Shown: positions 49,065 to 57,320 of the stretch, piece after piece
Layout: every line of letters begins with the position of its first letter
How positions within the stretch are numbered: the first letter of the stretch is position 1
NCBI RefSeq assembly: GCF_002979515.1
Contig: NZ_PCPA01000013.1
Location: 1 to 64,000 of the forward strand
Direction: 5' to 3'
Source of the DNA: Microbacterium sp. MYb54
GTDB lineage: Bacteria; Actinomycetota; Actinomycetes; Actinomycetales; Microbacteriaceae
DNA: 64,000 nucleotides
The notes under the pieces: generated by a model
What the model was told of the DNA's origin: nothing
Seen by the model: the letters and a program-made list of their open reading frames with translations, nothing else
Database searches by the model: none
Position numbers and translations under genes: made by a program

Positions 49065-49640
49065 ATGCCCGACCTTCACATCACCGGAGACACCGCCGCC
49101 GACACGCTGCTGACCGATAACCCGCTCGCGCTTCTGATCGGGATGCTCCTGGACCAGCAGGTTCCGATGGAGACCGCGTTCGCCGGGCCGCTCAAGATCG
49201 AGCAGCGCACCGGAGCCGCCGACGCTGCGACCATCGCGCACATGGCACCGGACGAGTTCCTCGAGGCGTTCAAGCAGACGCCGGCCGTGCATCGGTTCCC
49301 CGGGTCCATGGCGACACGCGTGCAGACGCTGTGTCAGACCCTCGTCGAGGACTGGGACGGCGACGCCGCAGCCCTGTGGACCGAGGGCGACCCGGACGGG
49401 CCCGAAGTGCTGAAGCGCCTGAAGGCGCTCCCCGGATTCGGCGAGCAGAAGGCCAAGATCTTCCTCGCCCTCCTCGGCAAGCAGTACGGCTTCACGGGGG
49501 AAGGGTGGCGTGAGGCCTCCGCTCCCTACGGTGAGGACGGGTCGTACCGCAGCGTCGCCGACATCGTCTCCCCCGACTCGCTCGCGAAGGTGCGCGAGCA
49601 CAAGAAGGCCATGAAGGCTGCGGCGAAGGCCTCGAAGTGA
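49065..49640 (+). CDS. HhH-GPD-type base excision DNA repair protein
   Basis: This 191-residue protein belongs to an actinobacterial HhH-GPD group. HITGDTAADTLLTDNPLALL at the N-terminus, MLLDQQVPMETAF (about 28-40) and the helix-hairpin-helix LKRLKALPGFGEQKAKIFLALLG, readable as LPGFGEQKAKIF (about 122-133), mark the fold used by DNA glycosylases. The catalytic Asp of the GPD loop is not clearly placed, so substrate and activity are uncertain. The GTG of the next gene overlaps its stop. A truncated copy lies 670 bases upstream. Confidence 0.87.
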   Translation: MPDLHITGDTAADTLLTDNPLALLIGMLLDQQVPMETAFAGPLKIEQRTGAADAATIAHMAPDEFLEAFKQTPAVHRFPGSMATRVQTLCQTLVEDWDGDAAALWTEGDPDGPEVLKRLKALPGFGEQKAKIFLALLGKQYGFTGEGWREASAPYGEDGSYRSVADIVSPDSLAKVREHKKAMKAAAKASK

Positions 49641-50062
49641 AACCCACGGGGGACGACGTCGCGGGGCTCATCGCCCGCTCCTCCCCCGCGGTCCGCCGCC
49701 GGGACGCCGAGACCCTGACCGCGCTCATGCAGGAGATCACCGGACGCGAGCCGCAGACGTGGGGCACGATCATCGGATTCGGATCCTGCCACTACCGCTA
49801 CCCCACCGGCACAGAGGGCGACAGCGGACTGCTCGGCTTCGCTCCGCGCAAGGCCGCAACGACGATCTACCTGTTCGACGGGGTCGACGCGCACACTGAA
49901 GCCCTGGCGAAGCTCGGACCACACACCACCGGCGTCGGCTGCCTGTACATCAAGGACCTCGAGCAGATCGACCTCGACGTGCTGCGGGTCATCCTGGAAC
50001 GCTCGCTGGCCTGGGTCGAGGCGGGCGGCACTCCCGAGGTGCAGCTCACCGTGACGGGCTGA
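49637..50062 (+). CDS. DUF1801 family protein
   Basis: This 141-residue soluble protein shows the DUF1801 core: LTALMQEITGREPQTWG, then IGFGSCHYRYPTGTEGDS, FAPRKAATTIYLFDG and LGPHTTGVGCLYIKDLEQID (recognisable as CLYIKDL). The fold is a small alpha/beta sandwich of unknown function. GTG overlaps the repair gene stop (GTGA), so the two are probably co-expressed. Confidence 0.88.
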   Translation: MKPTGDDVAGLIARSSPAVRRRDAETLTALMQEITGREPQTWGTIIGFGSCHYRYPTGTEGDSGLLGFAPRKAATTIYLFDGVDAHTEALAKLGPHTTGVGCLYIKDLEQIDLDVLRVILERSLAWVEAGGTPEVQLTVTG

Positions 50063-50091
50063 CGCACCTGCCCGTCTCCGCGAGCAACCGC

Positions 50092-50574
50092 TCAGCGCAG
50101 GACTTCGACGAGCGCGACCCACGACACGACCACGGCCGAGACGATCGCGAGCAGACCGCCCGCCGCTGCGAGGTACAGTCCGGCCGGATGCCCGATCCAC
50201 ACCAGCACGCCCGCGGCGAGGTAGGCGATGATCGGCAGGAAGCCGACCAGGTACTTGAGCGCACGGGCACGATCCTCGGGGCTCGGGTCGGTCGCGATGA
50301 GGCGCGTCGCGTGCACCTGGAACACCGCGGCCAGCAGTGTCGCGATGACGGCCACCGCGCCGAACCACGGGCCGTCGATATCGGGGACCAGCCCCAGTGC
50401 CGACACCGCGAGCGCCAGGAGCAGGGCGGCGATCCCGGCGAGGAGCCGCGCGGTCAGGGTGCGCGACTTGACGATCTCGGCGATGTTCACGCTCGCCGCG
50501 ACGATCACGAGGCCCGCGAGCGCGGCCGTCGCCCCCGCCATCGCGACGTTGAACTCGCTCCACGGCTCGAACAT
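50092..50574 (-). CDS. Four-helix membrane protein, unknown
   Basis: This 160-residue protein has four hydrophobic segments (about 10-30, 40-63, 68-88 and 113-155, the last possibly two helices) separated by short loops (EIVKSRTL, ATDPSPEDRARALKYL). No family is recognised with confidence. It has its own leaderless-type promoter TAGCAT and stands alone, convergent to the DUF1801 gene. Confidence 0.75.
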   Translation of the reverse strand: MFEPWSEFNVAMAGATAALAGLVIVAASVNIAEIVKSRTLTARLLAGIAALLLALAVSALGLVPDIDGPWFGAVAVIATLLAAVFQVHATRLIATDPSPEDRARALKYLVGFLPIIAYLAAGVLVWIGHPAGLYLAAAGGLLAIVSAVVVSWVALVEVLR

Positions 50575-50580
50575 GCCGAC

Positions 50581-50586
50581 ATGCTA
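50581..50586 (-). promoter_or_regulatory. -10 element for leaderless membrane-protein transcript
   Basis: TAGCAT on the minus strand, 6 bases before the ATG at 50574. Confidence 0.5.
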
Positions 50587-50643
50587 GACCCACCCGCGCG
50601 GCGAGCGCACGGGTGGGCCGGGACAACGGGACGGGCTCGAGGC

Positions 50644-51801
50644 TCAGCGGACGTCGGCGAAGAATGCCCGGATGTCGCCGGCGAGCAGGTCGGGGCGCTC
50701 CAGAGCGGCGAAGTGCCCGCCCTCGTCGAAGCGGCTCCAGTGCACGATGTTCGAGTTGTCGCGCTCGGCGAACACCCGGATCGTCTGGAAGTCGTCGGCG
50801 AACACGGCGACCCCGGTGCGTGCGGCGTTGATCCGCGGCTCGGCATCTTCGGCGCCTTCGGCCGCGGCGTCGGCCCTGGCGTTCTCGAGGTAGCTGCGGC
50901 TCATGCCCGATGCCGCGTTCGCGAACCAGTTGACACTGACCTCGAGCAGGATCTTCTCCAGCGGCACCAGCGACGTGCCGTTGCCGAATGAGTTGAACAG
51001 CTCGCTGTAGGCGAGCAGGCCGACCGGGGAGTCGCTGATCCCCACCGACACGGTCTGCGGGCGCGAGGAGTTCATCGTGTTGTACCCGCCGACCGACTGG
51101 AACCACTGCATGTGCTCCAGGCCGGCGTAGTCCGCGGGCTCGAGCTTCTCGAACTCCGCCGGGTCGCCCGAAGGGAACGAGAACAGCTGCAGCACGTGCA
51201 GTCCGAGGAAGCCCTCCGGGTTCAGCAGTCCCAGCTCGCGGGCCACCATGGCGCCGTTGTCCGAGCCGTGGATGCCGTAGCTGTCGTAGCCGAGCCCGCG
51301 CATGAGACGGTCGTAGGCCTCGGCGACCTTCCCGACCGTCCAGCCCGGTGAGGCGAGCGGCTGCGAGAAGCCGTACCCCGGAGCATCCGGGATCACGACA
51401 TCGAAGGCGTCTTCGGCACGGCCGCCGTGGGCCACCGGGTCGACGAGACGATCGATCAGGTCGAGGTAGTCGACCGAGGAACCGGGATAGGTGTGGGCGA
51501 GCAGCAGGGGCGTCGCGCCCTCGTGGGCCGAGCGCACGTGGAGGAAGTGAATCGTCTGGCCGTCGATCTCGGTGGTGAACTGCGGGACGGCATTGATCCG
51601 GTCCTGGGCGGCGGCCCAGTCGAACTCGCGCCAGGCGGCGATGGCCTCCCGGAGGTAGGAGTTGGGGGTGCCGGCATCCCAGTCGTCCGTCGGCGACGGC
51701 TGCGGAAGGCGGGTGCGGGCGAGGCGATCCTGGAGATCGGCGACCTCGGCGGCGGAGACCGAGACGGTGAAGGGGCGGAAGGTGAGCGTCGTGTTTTCCA
51801 T
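50644..51801 (-). CDS. Epoxide hydrolase (alpha/beta fold with EHN domain)
   Basis: This 385-residue enzyme opens epoxides to diols with water. The N-terminal EHN region (about 1-105: FRPFTVSVSAAEVADLQDRL, readable as VSAAEVADLQDRLARTRLP, and WREFDWAAAQDRIN) is followed by the hydrolase core: HTYPGSSVDYLDLI (oxyanion hole), nucleophile Asp in GIHGSDNGAMVAREL (about 178) and catalytic His in DEGGHFAALERPDLL (about 362). The start at 51801 has TACCTT 6 bases upstream. An inverted repeat lies over the -35 region between this gene and the divergent WYL regulator, which probably controls it. Confidence 0.92.
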   Translation of the reverse strand: MENTTLTFRPFTVSVSAAEVADLQDRLARTRLPQPSPTDDWDAGTPNSYLREAIAAWREFDWAAAQDRINAVPQFTTEIDGQTIHFLHVRSAHEGATPLLLAHTYPGSSVDYLDLIDRLVDPVAHGGRAEDAFDVVIPDAPGYGFSQPLASPGWTVGKVAEAYDRLMRGLGYDSYGIHGSDNGAMVARELGLLNPEGFLGLHVLQLFSFPSGDPAEFEKLEPADYAGLEHMQWFQSVGGYNTMNSSRPQTVSVGISDSPVGLLAYSELFNSFGNGTSLVPLEKILLEVSVNWFANAASGMSRSYLENARADAAAEGAEDAEPRINAARTGVAVFADDFQTIRVFAERDNSNIVHWSRFDEGGHFAALERPDLLAGDIRAFFADVR

Positions 51802-51807
51802 ATCTCG

Positions 51808-51813
51808 AAGGTA
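51808..51813 (-). promoter_or_regulatory. -10 element for leaderless epoxide hydrolase transcript
   Basis: TACCTT on the minus strand, 6 bases before the ATG at 51801. Confidence 0.5.
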
Positions 51814-51819
51814 AGAGGG

Positions 51820-51844
51820 CATTAGGTTGGATTCGTTCCTAATG
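51820..51844. promoter_or_regulatory. Inverted-repeat operator between epoxide hydrolase and WYL regulator
   Basis: CATTAGG (51820-51826) and CCTAATG (51838-51844) are exact reverse complements with an 11-base spacer, centred about 31 bases upstream of the predicted epoxide hydrolase start point. Confidence 0.65.
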
Positions 51845-51869
51845 GATGAAGAACTTTCGAGGAGCTCTC

Positions 51870-52829
51870 ATGGCCGATCCGACCGCACGACTGCTCGCGC
51901 TGCTGGCCCTACTGCAGACCGGCCCCGAGCGCTCCGGAACCGAGCTCTCCGCCCGGCTCGGCGTCTCCTCGCGCACCGTGCGGCACGACATCGAGCGCCT
52001 GCGCGACCTCGGCTACCCCGTCGACGCCACGCGAGGGTCCGTCGGCGGATACCGTCTCGGGGCGGGCGGCACCCTTCCTCCGCTGCTCCTCGACGACGAG
52101 GAGGCCGTGGCGGTCACGGTCGGGCTCCGCGCCGCAGCAGGCATCGCGGGGGTCGCCGAATCCGGGGCTCGGGCGCTCGCCAAGCTCGAACAGGTGCTGC
52201 CGTCGCACCTGCGCCCCACGGTCGACGCACTCCGGTCGAGCGTCGACCGCGCTCCGGAGAACAACGACACCGATGCTCCCGACCCCGAGGTCGACGCCGC
52301 GTCGCTGCAGGCCATCGCACGCGCGATCCGCGACGAGGAGTGGCTGCGCTTCGACTACGAGGGCGCACCCGTGCTGGTCGAGCCGTACCGACTGCTCACC
52401 TGGGTGCGGCGCTGGTACCTGGTCGCACGCGATCCGCAGACCGCGGAGTGGGGCACGTACCGGGTCGACTGGATGCAACTGCGGATGCCGACGCATCGGC
52501 GCTTCGATCCACAACCGCTGCCCGGCGGCGACTACACGGCCTTCGCGATGCGCACCATCGCGGTGAGCGGGTGGATCGTGCACGCCCGGCTGCGCATCGA
52601 CGCCCCCGCAGAAGCCGTGCTCGACCGGATCCATGCCGCGGTCGGGGTGGTCGAACCGGTCGACGACGAGCACTGCATCCTCGTCACCGGCGCCGACAGT
52701 CTCGACACCGTCGCCGCCTACATCGGGATGCTCATGATGGACTTCACGGTCGAGAGCCCACCCGAGCTGATCCCCCGCCTGCAGCTGCTCTCCGAGCGGT
52801 ACGCACGCGCCGTGGCCGGGAGCTCATGA
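51870..52829 (+). CDS. YafY-type HTH/WYL-domain transcriptional regulator
   Basis: This 319-residue regulator has an N-terminal HTH_11 domain (about 1-60: LLALLALLQTGPE, GTELSARLGVSSRTVRHDIERLRDLG), readable in parts, and the DLGYPV / GGYRLGAGGTLPPLLLDD linker. A WYL domain (about 145-220; EEWLRFDYEG, RLLTWVRRWYLVARD with W-x-Y) and a C-terminal WCX region follow. WYL domains sense nucleic-acid or nucleotide-like ligands in several families. The start at 51870 is backed by GAGGAG; ATG 51846 is possible. The regulator is divergent from the epoxide hydrolase it likely controls. Confidence 0.9.
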   Translation: MADPTARLLALLALLQTGPERSGTELSARLGVSSRTVRHDIERLRDLGYPVDATRGSVGGYRLGAGGTLPPLLLDDEEAVAVTVGLRAAAGIAGVAESGARALAKLEQVLPSHLRPTVDALRSSVDRAPENNDTDAPDPEVDAASLQAIARAIRDEEWLRFDYEGAPVLVEPYRLLTWVRRWYLVARDPQTAEWGTYRVDWMQLRMPTHRRFDPQPLPGGDYTAFAMRTIAVSGWIVHARLRIDAPAEAVLDRIHAAVGVVEPVDDEHCILVTGADSLDTVAAYIGMLMMDFTVESPPELIPRLQLLSERYARAVAGSS

Positions 52830-52833
52830 AAGA

Positions 52834-52864
52834 ACCCCGTCGGCCCGCATGAGGCCGACGGGGT
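52834..52864. terminator. Bidirectional terminator, 12-bp stem
   Basis: ACCCCGTCGGCC (52834-52845) pairs exactly with GGCCGACGGGGT (52853-52864), between the convergent WYL regulator and glycyl-tRNA synthetase genes. Confidence 0.88.
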
Positions 52865-52879
52865 CCGGATGATGCGTGC

Positions 52880-54265
52880 TCAGGCGCCGCGCAGGCGCTC
52901 GGCCAGGTACGCGTGCAGCTCGTCGATCGAGACGCGCTCCTGCGCCATCGTGTCGCGGTCGCGCACGGTGACGGCACGGTCGTCGAGCGAGTCGAAGTCG
53001 ACCGTGACGCAGAACGGGGTGCCGATCTCGTCCTGGCGGCGGTAGCGGCGGCCGATCGCACCCGCGTCGTCGAAGTCGACGGCCCAGGAGCTGCGGAGCG
53101 TGTCGGCGACCTCGCGAGCGAGCGGCGACAGGTTCTCATTGCGCGACAGCGGCAGCACGGCGGCCTTGACCGGAGCCAGGCGCGGGTCGAGCTTGAGCAC
53201 GGTGCGCACGTCGGTGCCGCCCTTGGCGTTGGGCACCTGCTCCTCGACGTACGCGTCGACGAGGAACGCCATCATGGCGCGCGTGAGGCCGAACGACGGC
53301 TCGATCACGTACGGGGTGTAGCGCTCGCCCGTGGCCTGGTCGAAGTACGTCAGGCTCTGGCCGGATGCCTCGCTGTGGCTGGAGAGGTCGTAGTCGGTGC
53401 GGTTGGCGACGCCCATGAGCTCGCCCCACTCCTTGCCGACGAAGCCGAATCGGTACTCGACGTCGATCGTGCCGGCCGAGTAGTGCGCGCGGTCGTCTTC
53501 CGGCACGTCGAACTGACGCATGTTCTCCGGGTCGATGCCGAGATCGATGAACCAGTTCCAGCAAGCCTTGACCCAGTGGTCGAACCACTCCTGCGCCTCT
53601 GCGGGCGGGGTGAAGAACTCGATCTCCATCTGCTCGAACTCGCGCGTGCGGAAGATGAAGTTGCCGGGGGTGATCTCGTTGCGGAACGCCTTGCCGACCT
53701 GGCCGATACCGAACGGCGGCTTCTTGCGGCTCGCGGTGAGCACGTTCGAGAAGTTCACGAAGATTCCCTGCGCGGTCTCGGGGCGCAGGAAGTACAGGGC
53801 CGACTCGTTGTCGACGACACCGAGGTAGGTCTTCACTAGACCGGAGAAGGCCTTGGGCTCGGTGTACTGGCCCTTGGTGCCGCAGTTCGGGCACGGGATG
53901 TCGGCGAGGCCGTTCTCGGCCTTGCGTCCCTTGCGCGCCTCGAAGTCCTCGATGAGGTTGTCGGCGCGGAAGCGCCGGTGACACTGCAGGCATTCGACGA
54001 GCGGGTCGGTGAACGTCTCGACGTGTCCAGAGGCCTCCCACACACGCTTGGGCAGGATGATGCTGGAGTCCAGGCCCACCATGTCTCCACGGCCGCGCAC
54101 GAACGTCTGCCACCACTGGCGGCGGATGTTCTCCTTGAGCTCCGTGCCGAGGGGACCGTAGTCCCACGCCGACCGAGAGCCGCCGTAGATCTCACCCGAT
54201 TGGAACACGAACCCGCGGTGGCGGGCGAGGGCGATGACCTTGGCGAGGCGGGACTGTTCGGCCAT
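52880..54265 (-). CDS. glyS: Glycyl-tRNA synthetase, dimeric class II
   Basis: This 461-residue enzyme charges tRNA-Gly and is of the alpha2 (eukaryote-like) type common in actinobacteria. Visible are [15 protein letters not shown] (about 11-25), the zinc-knuckle pairs CLQCHRR and CPNCG, class II motif 2 [19 protein letters not shown] in parts ([21 protein letters not shown]) and motif 3 [13 protein letters not shown] (about 335). The start at 54265 (MAEQSRLAK) has a GGAG ribosome site; the open frame upstream is rejected. Confidence 0.96.
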   Translation of the reverse strand: MAEQSRLAKVIALARHRGFVFQSGEIYGGSRSAWDYGPLGTELKENIRRQWWQTFVRGRGDMVGLDSSIILPKRVWEASGHVETFTDPLVECLQCHRRFRADNLIEDFEARKGRKAENGLADIPCPNCGTKGQYTEPKAFSGLVKTYLGVVDNESALYFLRPETAQGIFVNFSNVLTASRKKPPFGIGQVGKAFRNEITPGNFIFRTREFEQMEIEFFTPPAEAQEWFDHWVKACWNWFIDLGIDPENMRQFDVPEDDRAHYSAGTIDVEYRFGFVGKEWGELMGVANRTDYDLSSHSEASGQSLTYFDQATGERYTPYVIEPSFGLTRAMMAFLVDAYVEEQVPNAKGGTDVRTVLKLDPRLAPVKAAVLPLSRNENLSPLAREVADTLRSSWAVDFDDAGAIGRRYRRQDEIGTPFCVTVDFDSLDDRAVTVRDRDTMAQERVSIDELHAYLAERLRGA

Positions 54266-54367
54266 GGTGGCTCCAATGGTCGGATGCGTGGTGACACCCG
54301 TGATCACGGGCATGCCATTCTATCCGGGGTTCCCGCGCGGTCCCTGGCCCCAGCGGCTGCGCCGGAG

Positions 54368-54373
54368 TACCGT
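54368..54373 (+). promoter_or_regulatory. -10 element for leaderless POT transporter transcript
   Basis: TACCGT, then 6 bases (CCTGGC) and the ATG at 54380. Confidence 0.5.
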
Positions 54374-54379
54374 CCTGGC

Positions 54380-55849
54380 ATGAGCACTGCAGCGCGAACA
54401 CCGCGGACCCGCGACGACGACACCCGCTTCTTCGGTCAGCCGTGGGCCCTGGTGCACATCTTCGGCGTGGAGATGTGGGAGCGCTTCAGCTTCTACGGCA
54501 TGCAGGGCATCCTGCTCATCTACCTGTACTACTCGGTCTCGCAGGGTGGCCTCGGCATCCCGGAGGCGGTCGCGGGCGGCATCGTGGGGGCGTACGGCGG
54601 CTCGGTCTACCTGTCGACGATCCTCGGCGCGTGGCTCGCGGACCGGCTGTTCGGCTCCGAGCGGGTGCTCTTCGTCAGCGCGATGGTGATCGTGGCGGGC
54701 CACCTGGCGCTCGCGTTCCTGCCCGGCGCGGTCGGGGTGGGAGTCGGCCTGGTGCTCGTGGCCCTGGGCTCCGGCGGGCTCAAGGCGAATGCGACCTCGG
54801 TCGTCGGCAGCCTGTACAGCGCTGACGACCCGCGAAGGGATGCCGGCTTCTCGCTGTTCTACCTCGGGATCAACCTCGGCGCGTTCATGGGGCCGATCCT
54901 CACCGGCATCCTGCAGTCCTCGCTCGGCTTCCACTACGGCTTCGGACTCGCCGCCATCGGCATGACTCTCGGACTCGTGCAGTACTCGTTCGGCCGCCGC
55001 TCACTGCCCGCCTCGGTACGCGAGGTGCCGAATCCGCTCCCCCGCTCGCGCTACCCGCTGGTCGGGATCATCGCTGCGGCCGCGATCGTGCTGATCGCCG
55101 TGCTGGTGCTCACGGGAGTGATCAAGGCCGACAACCTCGCGACCCTGGTCATCTACGGCACGATCATCGCGGCGGTCGCCTACTTCGCGGTGATCCTCTC
55201 GAGCCGGCGCATCGACGCCACCGAGCGCTCCCGCGTGTGGGGCTTCCTGCCGCTGTTCGTCACCAGTGTCGCCTTCTGGTCGCTGTACCAGCAGCAGTTC
55301 ACGGTGCTCACCGTCTACTCCGACAAGCGTCTGGACCGGAACCTGTTCGGCTGGGAGATGCCGGTGTCGTGGGTGCAGTCGATCAACCCGGTGTTCATCA
55401 TCATCCTGTCCGGCGTCTTCGCCGCGATCTGGACCCGACTGGGAAAGCGTCAGCCCTCGACGCCGACGAAGTTCGCCCTCGGCGCGATCATCATGGGAGC
55501 CGCATTCCTGCTCTTCCTCCCGTTCGCCGGCGGAGGGGAGAACTCCACGCCGCTGCTCGCGATCGTCGGCATCCTGTTCGTGTTCACCGTCGCGGAACTT
55601 CTCATCTCCCCCGTCGGCCTCTCGGTGGCGACGAAGCTCGCCCCGGCCGCGTTCCACACGCAGATGGTCGCGCTGTTCTTCTTGTCGATCGCGCTCGGGA
55701 CGGCGATCTCGGGCTGGCTCGTGCAGTTATACAACCCCGACGACGAGGTGCCGTACTTCTCGATCCTCGGCGGCATCGCCATCGTGGTCGGCCTCGGACT
55801 GCTGCTGAGCGTGAAGCCCGTGCTGAAGCTCATGCGCGGGGTGCGCTGA
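54380..55849 (+). CDS. Proton-dependent oligopeptide transporter (POT/PTR family)
   Basis: This 489-residue peptide/proton symporter has about 14 hydrophobic helices. The POT signature ExxER is present as EMWERFSFYGMQ in helix 1 (about residue 31), as are GGWLAD-like GAWLADRLFGS (about 85), the PTR2 motif LYLGIN-type FSLFYLGINLGAF (about 162) and FWSLYQQQFTVL (about 300) with the conserved Trp/Gln. It imports di- and tripeptides. The start at 54380 (MSTAARTPRTRDDD) matches the leaderless layout. It ends convergent to a GNAT gene. Confidence 0.94.
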   Translation: MSTAARTPRTRDDDTRFFGQPWALVHIFGVEMWERFSFYGMQGILLIYLYYSVSQGGLGIPEAVAGGIVGAYGGSVYLSTILGAWLADRLFGSERVLFVSAMVIVAGHLALAFLPGAVGVGVGLVLVALGSGGLKANATSVVGSLYSADDPRRDAGFSLFYLGINLGAFMGPILTGILQSSLGFHYGFGLAAIGMTLGLVQYSFGRRSLPASVREVPNPLPRSRYPLVGIIAAAAIVLIAVLVLTGVIKADNLATLVIYGTIIAAVAYFAVILSSRRIDATERSRVWGFLPLFVTSVAFWSLYQQQFTVLTVYSDKRLDRNLFGWEMPVSWVQSINPVFIIILSGVFAAIWTRLGKRQPSTPTKFALGAIIMGAAFLLFLPFAGGGENSTPLLAIVGILFVFTVAELLISPVGLSVATKLAPAAFHTQMVALFFLSIALGTAISGWLVQLYNPDDEVPYFSILGGIAIVVGLGLLLSVKPVLKLMRGVR

Positions 55850-55881
55850 GCGCGCCCCGCCGGCAGATCATGCGGTGAGGA

Positions 55882-56625
55882 TCAGGCCGTGAAGAGGTAG
55901 CCGCGCGCGTTGTCGTAGCCGGCGATCTTCAGGCCGCTGCCGAGCAGGCCTTCCATCTGCGCGCGCAGACGGGTGCGCCACCCGTGGGCCGCTGCCGGGT
56001 CGGAGACGCGCAGCGTCTCGATGTCTGCCGGGATCTCCAGCGTCTCGACGACCGCGTCGTCGGCCGGAGGCTTCGCGATGTCGGCGAGGGCCCATTCGAC
56101 ATCGAGCCGATCGCTCTCATCACCCGCGTCACCGCCGCCGAAGATGCCGTACCGGTTGATCGAATAGCCGGTCGCTCGCGCGCCCAGCACGGTGAAGAAG
56201 AAGTGCGCGTTGCGCGCGACGAGCGGATCGAACGTCCAGGTGATTCGACCGACATCGCGGGAGAACGCCCACTGACGCTGGTGCTCCTTGAGCTCGCGCC
56301 CCCAGCCACGCCCGCGGTACTCGGGCAGCAGCGCCGTGATGTGCGAGTGCATCGCACGCCGGGCGGGCTCGCCGAAGAAGGCGATGGATGCACCGACCAT
56401 GCGCTCCTCGTCGCCCTCGCCGTCGAAGAAGCCGACGACGTAGTTGCCCGACTGCTGCAGGGCGCGCAGGGTTCCGGCATCCACCACGCGCTGCGGACCC
56501 CTGATGGAGTCGAGCAGGCCCTGCGCGTCGAGGATGAGTTCAACGGTGTCGAGATCACGGATGGTTCGCACGCACCCAGTCTGCCCCTCCTCGGCCGGTT
56601 CAGGGAATCGGAACCGCCCGATCAC
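55882..56625 (-). CDS. GNAT-family acetyltransferase-like protein
   Basis: This 247-residue protein has a GNAT core with VGASIAFFG, HSHITALLPEYRGRGWGRELKEHQ (recognisable as EYRGRGWGRELK, the acetyl-CoA loop, about 105) and FDPLVARNAHFFF (about 130). The C-terminal 100 residues are a separate region. The GTG at 56625 overlaps the HIT-like gene stop, suggesting coupling; GTG 56571 (VRTIRDLDTVEL) would give a 229-residue form that fits the domain better. The substrate is unknown. Confidence 0.82.
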   Translation of the reverse strand: MIGRFRFPEPAEEGQTGCVRTIRDLDTVELILDAQGLLDSIRGPQRVVDAGTLRALQQSGNYVVGFFDGEGDEERMVGASIAFFGEPARRAMHSHITALLPEYRGRGWGRELKEHQRQWAFSRDVGRITWTFDPLVARNAHFFFTVLGARATGYSINRYGIFGGGDAGDESDRLDVEWALADIAKPPADDAVVETLEIPADIETLRVSDPAAAHGWRTRLRAQMEGLLGSGLKIAGYDNARGYLFTA

Positions 56626-57242
56626 CGTGTCGGGAACGCCTCACCACCGCCGGCGGCGAGCGCCTCGGCCACGATACGAATGTGCTCCTCGGCCATCTCC
56701 TGCGGGATCGGCGGCAGGATCCCGTCCCAGAACGACAGCACCGCACCTCGCCCTTGCATCATGCCGGCGGGGCGTCCCATCGCCCACAGGTGCAGGTGCG
56801 CCGAGCCGTCGTTCCACCGCCCGAAGTGGCACCGCGCGACGCCGGGCACGCTCTTGACCGCCTGCGAGACCCGCTGCATCAGGGGCCCGAGAGCCGCGAG
56901 CACCTCGACCGGCGCGTTCTCGAGCAGCCAATGCTCACGCGGGGCGATCGCGCCGATGAACGGCAGCCCTCCGATCTCCCACCCCGCGCGCACCTGCCAG
57001 TGCTCGTCGCGCCAGATCGTGAACTCGCTCGGGGCGCAGGGCCCGCATTCGCCCGGATCCAGCTCGCCGCCACGAGGCTTCTCCGGCACCAGCATCGGCT
57101 CGAGCGGTCGCATCGTGACCGTCTCGAATGCCCACGGCAGTCCCTCGGCGACGGCGGAGGCGTCGAGCGCCTCGCCGATCGGGAGCCTGCGATGGAACGC
57201 GGAGTCGGCAGGGTGCTGGTCGATCGTGGCGTCGTCGCTCAT
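56622..57242 (-). CDS. HIT-like protein
   Basis: This 206-residue protein shows the histidine-triad-like segment NDGSAHLHLWAMG (about residue 155; H-x-H-x-W in place of H-x-H-x-H) and a CGPC pair near residue 60 that could bind zinc. The rest (WQVRAGWEIGGLPFIGAIAPREHW, partly FIGAIAPREHWLLEN) fits HIT-superfamily nucleotide hydrolases or transferases. Loss of the third His makes normal HIT chemistry uncertain. The start is ATG 57242 or 57254. It is coupled to the downstream GNAT gene. Confidence 0.78.
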   Translation of the reverse strand: MSDDATIDQHPADSAFHRRLPIGEALDASAVAEGLPWAFETVTMRPLEPMLVPEKPRGGELDPGECGPCAPSEFTIWRDEHWQVRAGWEIGGLPFIGAIAPREHWLLENAPVEVLAALGPLMQRVSQAVKSVPGVARCHFGRWNDGSAHLHLWAMGRPAGMMQGRGAVLSFWDGILPPIPQEMAEEHIRIVAEALAAGGGEAFPTR

Positions 57243-57308
57243 CTCCCCATGCAATCACGGACCGCATGCTAGTCAGCACCGATCGACCCCACACCTCTCG
57301 ATGGCCGA

Positions 57309-57314
57309 TAGCCT
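57309..57314 (+). promoter_or_regulatory. -10 element for leaderless DHA2 exporter transcript
   Basis: TAGCCT, then 6 bases (GAGCCG) and the GTG at 57321. Confidence 0.5.
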
Positions 57315-57320
57315 GAGCCG

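Larger units (their letters stand above)
48402..49161 (+). repeat. Direct repeat pair flanking the GNAT gene
   Basis: A stretch of about 90 bases at 48402-48490 recurs at 49073-49161 with the first 30 bases identical and the rest diverged at roughly one base in five. The pair brackets the minus-strand GNAT gene and is the 5' end of the HhH-GPD gene in both cases. Confidence 0.8.
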
